Source of the DNA: Candidatus Sulfotelmatobacter sp.
Lineage (GTDB): Bacteria; Acidobacteriota; Terriglobia; Terriglobales; Acidobacteriaceae
Direction: 5' to 3'
Length of the DNA stretch: 9,064 nt
Assembly (NCBI GenBank): GCA_030037515.1
Contig: JASHRE010000328.1
Span: 1-9,064, forward strand
The position numbers were made by a program, and so were the translations under genes. Below are positions 7,205 to 9,064 of this stretch, one piece after another. The notes beneath the pieces were generated by a model that saw nothing but the letters and a program-made list of their open reading frames with translations, was not told the DNA's origin and did not search any database. The first letter of the stretch is position 1. Each line of letters begins with the position of its first letter.

Positions 7205-7218
7205 TCACTCTTGAGTGA
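7205..7218. promoter_or_regulatory. Perfect palindrome TCACTC-TT-GAGTGA, possible operator
   Basis: Bases 7205-7210 and 7213-7218 are exact reverse complements around a 2-base spacer. The site lies 25 bases upstream of the kinase GTG at 7180, within the divergent gap. A dimeric regulator, such as the NarL-type protein encoded next to it, could bind here. Only the symmetry and position support this; no known consensus is matched. Confidence 0.3.
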
Positions 7219-7240
7219 GGATGCGATCCGAACGTGGGTT

Positions 7241-7270
7241 GGTTGGGGCGCGCAGAAACGCGCCCCAATC
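7241..7270. repeat. Strong inverted repeat / hairpin in the divergent intergenic region
   Basis: TTGGGGCGCG (7243-7252) and CGCGCCCCAA (7259-7268) are perfect reverse complements with a 6-base loop CAGAAA. A G:T wobble and one more G:C pair extend the stem to 7241-7270. No T-run follows on either side (plus side continues TCGCGCC, minus side continues CCACGTTCGG), so it is not a typical terminator. It sits between two divergent genes and could be a REP-like element or a cruciform-forming regulatory site. Confidence 0.6.
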
Positions 7271-7283
7271 GCGCCGAACACCC

Positions 7284-7336
7284 GGATCCTTCCGGCGTAG
7301 GTCTTCGCTGCCCAAAACCGGCTTGATCAGGATGAC
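7284..7336. repeat. Degenerate palindromic element resembling a dispersed TCCTTC...TCAGGATGAC repeat
   Basis: The stretch begins GGATCCTTCCGG and ends GATCAGGATGACA. The outer ATCCT (7286-7290) and AGGAT (7329-7333) are reverse complements, and inner CCGG copies lie at 7292-7295 and 7318-7321. The same flanks (TCCTTC at one end, CAGGATGAC at the other) recur in many bacterial genomes as intergenic repeats. Similarity is from memory and inexact, so this is a candidate; a whole-genome self-comparison would settle it. Confidence 0.35.
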
Positions 7337-7421
7337 ACGGGAAACTGACTGACGGGCCAGAATGTGTGAAAATCGAGTATTTAATGAAGCGGGCCGGCAA
7401 CAGAGGGAGTCCAATAAGAAC

Positions 7422-9064
7422 TTGAGTTCCCCAAACAGTTCCGCAAGCCAACAGGCACCCAAGGCGCCGAAACTGGAGCGGCTGAAGGCCGTCTGGCCGG
7501 AAGTGTGGAAGCTGATGCGTCCGCGGCGCGGCCTGCTCGCCGTCGGGTTCGTGTTGATGGTGATCAACAAGCTCGCGGGATTCGTATTGCCGTATTCCGC
7601 GAAATTCCTGATCGACGATGTCGCTCTCAAACATCACGCCGGCATGCTTCGACCGCTTGTGCTGACGGTGCTGGCGGCCACAGTCGTGCAGGGAGTGACA
7701 GACTTTTCGCTCACGCAGCTACTTTCGAAGGCGGCGCAGCGATTGATTGCAGAATTGCGCGAGGAAGTGCAGCGGCATATCTCGCGGCTTCCGGTCTCGT
7801 TCTACGACGCAAACAAGACCGGCGCGTTGGTGTCGCGGATCATGAGTGACGTTGAAGGCGTGCGCAATTTGCTGGGCACCGGCTTGGTGAATTTTGCCGG
7901 CGGCATAATTGCCGCCGCGATCGCGCTGCTCTTGCTGATTCGCATCAGCGCACCGCTCACGCTTATCGCCGTCGGTTCTTTGGCGTGTTTCTCGGTTGCA
8001 TTGGACCGAGCGTTCGCCACGCTTCGTCCTATTTTTCGCGAGCGTGGCAAGATTAATGCCGAAGTCACCGGACGACTGACGGAGTCTCTGGGCGGCGTGC
8101 GCGTCATCAAGGGGTATCACGCGGAAGAGCGCGAGGAGAAAGTTTTCGTGGCCGGGGTCCACCGTTTGCTTGAAAATGTGATGCGCACGTTGACCACGAC
8201 GTCGCTGATGAGCCTGTCCGCCAGCGGGCTCCTCGGTGTTGTCGGCGCGGCCACCATGTACGTCGGCGGCCACGAGATGGTGCGCAACACCCTAAGCCCC
8301 GGCGGTTACACTTCCTTTACGGCGCTGCTGGTGTACCTGGTTGCTCCAGTCATGCAGGTGGTCGCGATTGGCACGCAGTTAACCGAAGCTCTTGCCGGAC
8401 TCGAACGCACGCAAGAGATCATGAAAGAGCGCCAGGAAGACGTCGATCCGCGACGCTCCGTCGTGCTACCAGACGTCGCCGGCACGGTTGAGTTCGACCA
8501 TGTCAGTTTCAGCTACGACGGCACGCATGAGGTCCTGCACGATATTTCTTTCCGCTCGGATCCGGGAACTGTCACGGCTTTGGTGGGTTCGTCGGGATCG
8601 GGCAAGTCGACAACCATCGGCTTGATTTCTGCATTCTATGTGCCAACCAAGGGCATGGTTGGTGTGGACAGCATTGATCTGAGTACGGTGCGGCTTGACT
8701 CTTTTCGCACACGGTTGGGCGTCGTGCTGCAGGAATCGTTTCTATTCGATGGAACGATTCGAGAAAACGTGATGTTTTCCCGGCCAGACGCGACCGAAGA
8801 GGAAATGCTGCGGGCCTGCCGGATCGCACGTGTGGATGAATTCGCGGAATCATTTGAGGGCAAATACGACACGATTGTCGGCGAACGCGGGGTGAAGCTT
8901 TCCGGCGGGCAAAAGCAGCGCGTATCGATCGCGCGGGCCATCCTCGCGGACCCAAGAATTTTGATCCTCGACGAGGCGACCTCGAGCCTCGATTCCGAAT
9001 CCGAGGCCTCGATTCAAGAGGGGCTGCGCTACCTCATGCGCGGGCGAACCACCTTCGTCATCGC
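7422..9064 (+). CDS. ABC exporter half-transporter (MsbA/lipid-A-exporter-like), 3' end cut by window
   Basis: The frame is open from the TGA at 7350-7352 to the right edge with no stop. From TTG 7422 it reads about 547 residues. A membrane domain of six predicted helices (first helix around GLLAVGFVLMVINKLAGFVL) is followed by an ATPase domain: Walker A GSSGSGKST (389-397), Q-loop VLQESFLFDG, signature LSGGQKQR (from 493), Walker B ILILDEATSSLD (catalytic Glu518). The window ends after TTFVIA, so the H-loop histidine and C-terminus are missing. A fused exporter acting as homodimer, or paired with a second half encoded downstream, is expected. Likely cargo is lipid or peptide; it cannot be read here. 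Start choice is uncertain: ATG 7362 is in frame but its first 19 codons have AT-rich third positions unlike the rest, whereas TTG 7422 has AGGGAG at 7404-7409 and follows an AT-rich patch (7378-7385) that could be a -10. A start at ATG 7515 would remove conserved residues before helix 1. Confidence 0.9.
   Translation, partial: MSSPNSSASQQAPKAPKLERLKAVWPEVWKLMRPRRGLLAVGFVLMVINKLAGFVLPYSAKFLIDDVALKHHAGMLRPLVLTVLAATVVQGVTDFSLTQLLSKAAQRLIAELREEVQRHISRLPVSFYDANKTGALVSRIMSDVEGVRNLLGTGLVNFAGGIIAAAIALLLLIRISAPLTLIAVGSLACFSVALDRAFATLRPIFRERGKINAEVTGRLTESLGGVRVIKGYHAEEREEKVFVAGVHRLLENVMRTLTTTSLMSLSASGLLGVVGAATMYVGGHEMVRNTLSPGGYTSFTALLVYLVAPVMQVVAIGTQLTEALAGLERTQEIMKERQEDVDPRRSVVLPDVAGTVEFDHVSFSYDGTHEVLHDISFRSDPGTVTALVGSSGSGKSTTIGLISAFYVPTKGMVGVDSIDLSTVRLDSFRTRLGVVLQESFLFDGTIRENVMFSRPDATEEEMLRACRIARVDEFAESFEGKYDTIVGERGVKLSGGQKQRVSIARAILADPRILILDEATSSLDSESEASIQEGLRYLMRGRTTFVI

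Noticed and set aside
7241..7270. The hairpin as a Rho-independent terminator
   Set aside because: It lies between the divergent starts, not at a gene end, and no T-run follows on either strand.
1..9064. CRISPR arrays, tRNA/rRNA genes, transposases
   Set aside because: No spaced direct repeats, cloverleaf-like or rRNA-like sequence, or transposase motifs were seen on either strand.

Overview
This roughly 60% GC window looks like an environmental Gram-negative bacterium, most likely an acidobacterium (Terriglobia type). That placement is an inference. It rests on the combination of an NHL/YVTN-type 'lactonase' beta-propeller, a secreted CRTAC1-like VCBS/UnbV protein, a YceI protein with a signal peptide, and a palindromic intergenic element of a kind I associate with such genomes. 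There is no rRNA gene or other phylogenetic marker here to prove it.

Layout. (1) Bases 1-497 hold the 3' end of a beta-propeller protein on the plus strand. (2) After a gap of about 190 bases with a possible promoter, bases 691-3488 form a tight plus-strand operon: a type III polyketide synthase with a complete Cys-His-Asn triad, an FAD-dependent oxidoreductase/hydroxylase that starts on the synthase's stop codon, and an exported YceI lipid/quinone-binding protein 3 bases further on. (3) On the minus strand, converging on it, bases 7180-3482 form a second operon: a membrane sensor histidine kinase, a NarL/FixJ response regulator overlapping the kinase by 35 bases, and a secreted VCBS/FG-GAP plus ASPIC/UnbV protein overlapping the regulator by 4 bases. 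The two operons meet tail to tail with their last 7 bases shared. (4) A divergent intergenic region (about 7181-7421) carries a short perfect palindrome, a strong 10-bp hairpin and a degenerate palindromic element. (5) From about 7422 to the right edge runs an MsbA-type ABC exporter, cut by the window just before its H-loop.

How the genes may work together. The first operon reads as a small pathway: the synthase makes an aromatic or pyrone polyketide (perhaps an alkylresorcinol or phenolic lipid), the flavoenzyme oxidises or hydroxylates it (by analogy to the srsA/srsC arrangement of Streptomyces, towards a quinone), and YceI would hold the lipophilic product in the periplasm. No methyltransferase gene is present between them. 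The second operon links envelope sensing to one secreted adhesive or calcium-binding protein. The ABC exporter may be unrelated or could export a lipid. No mobile genes, CRISPR arrays or RNA genes were seen. The PKS-FAD-YceI cassette and the HK-RR-CRTAC1 operon are the most noteworthy parts.
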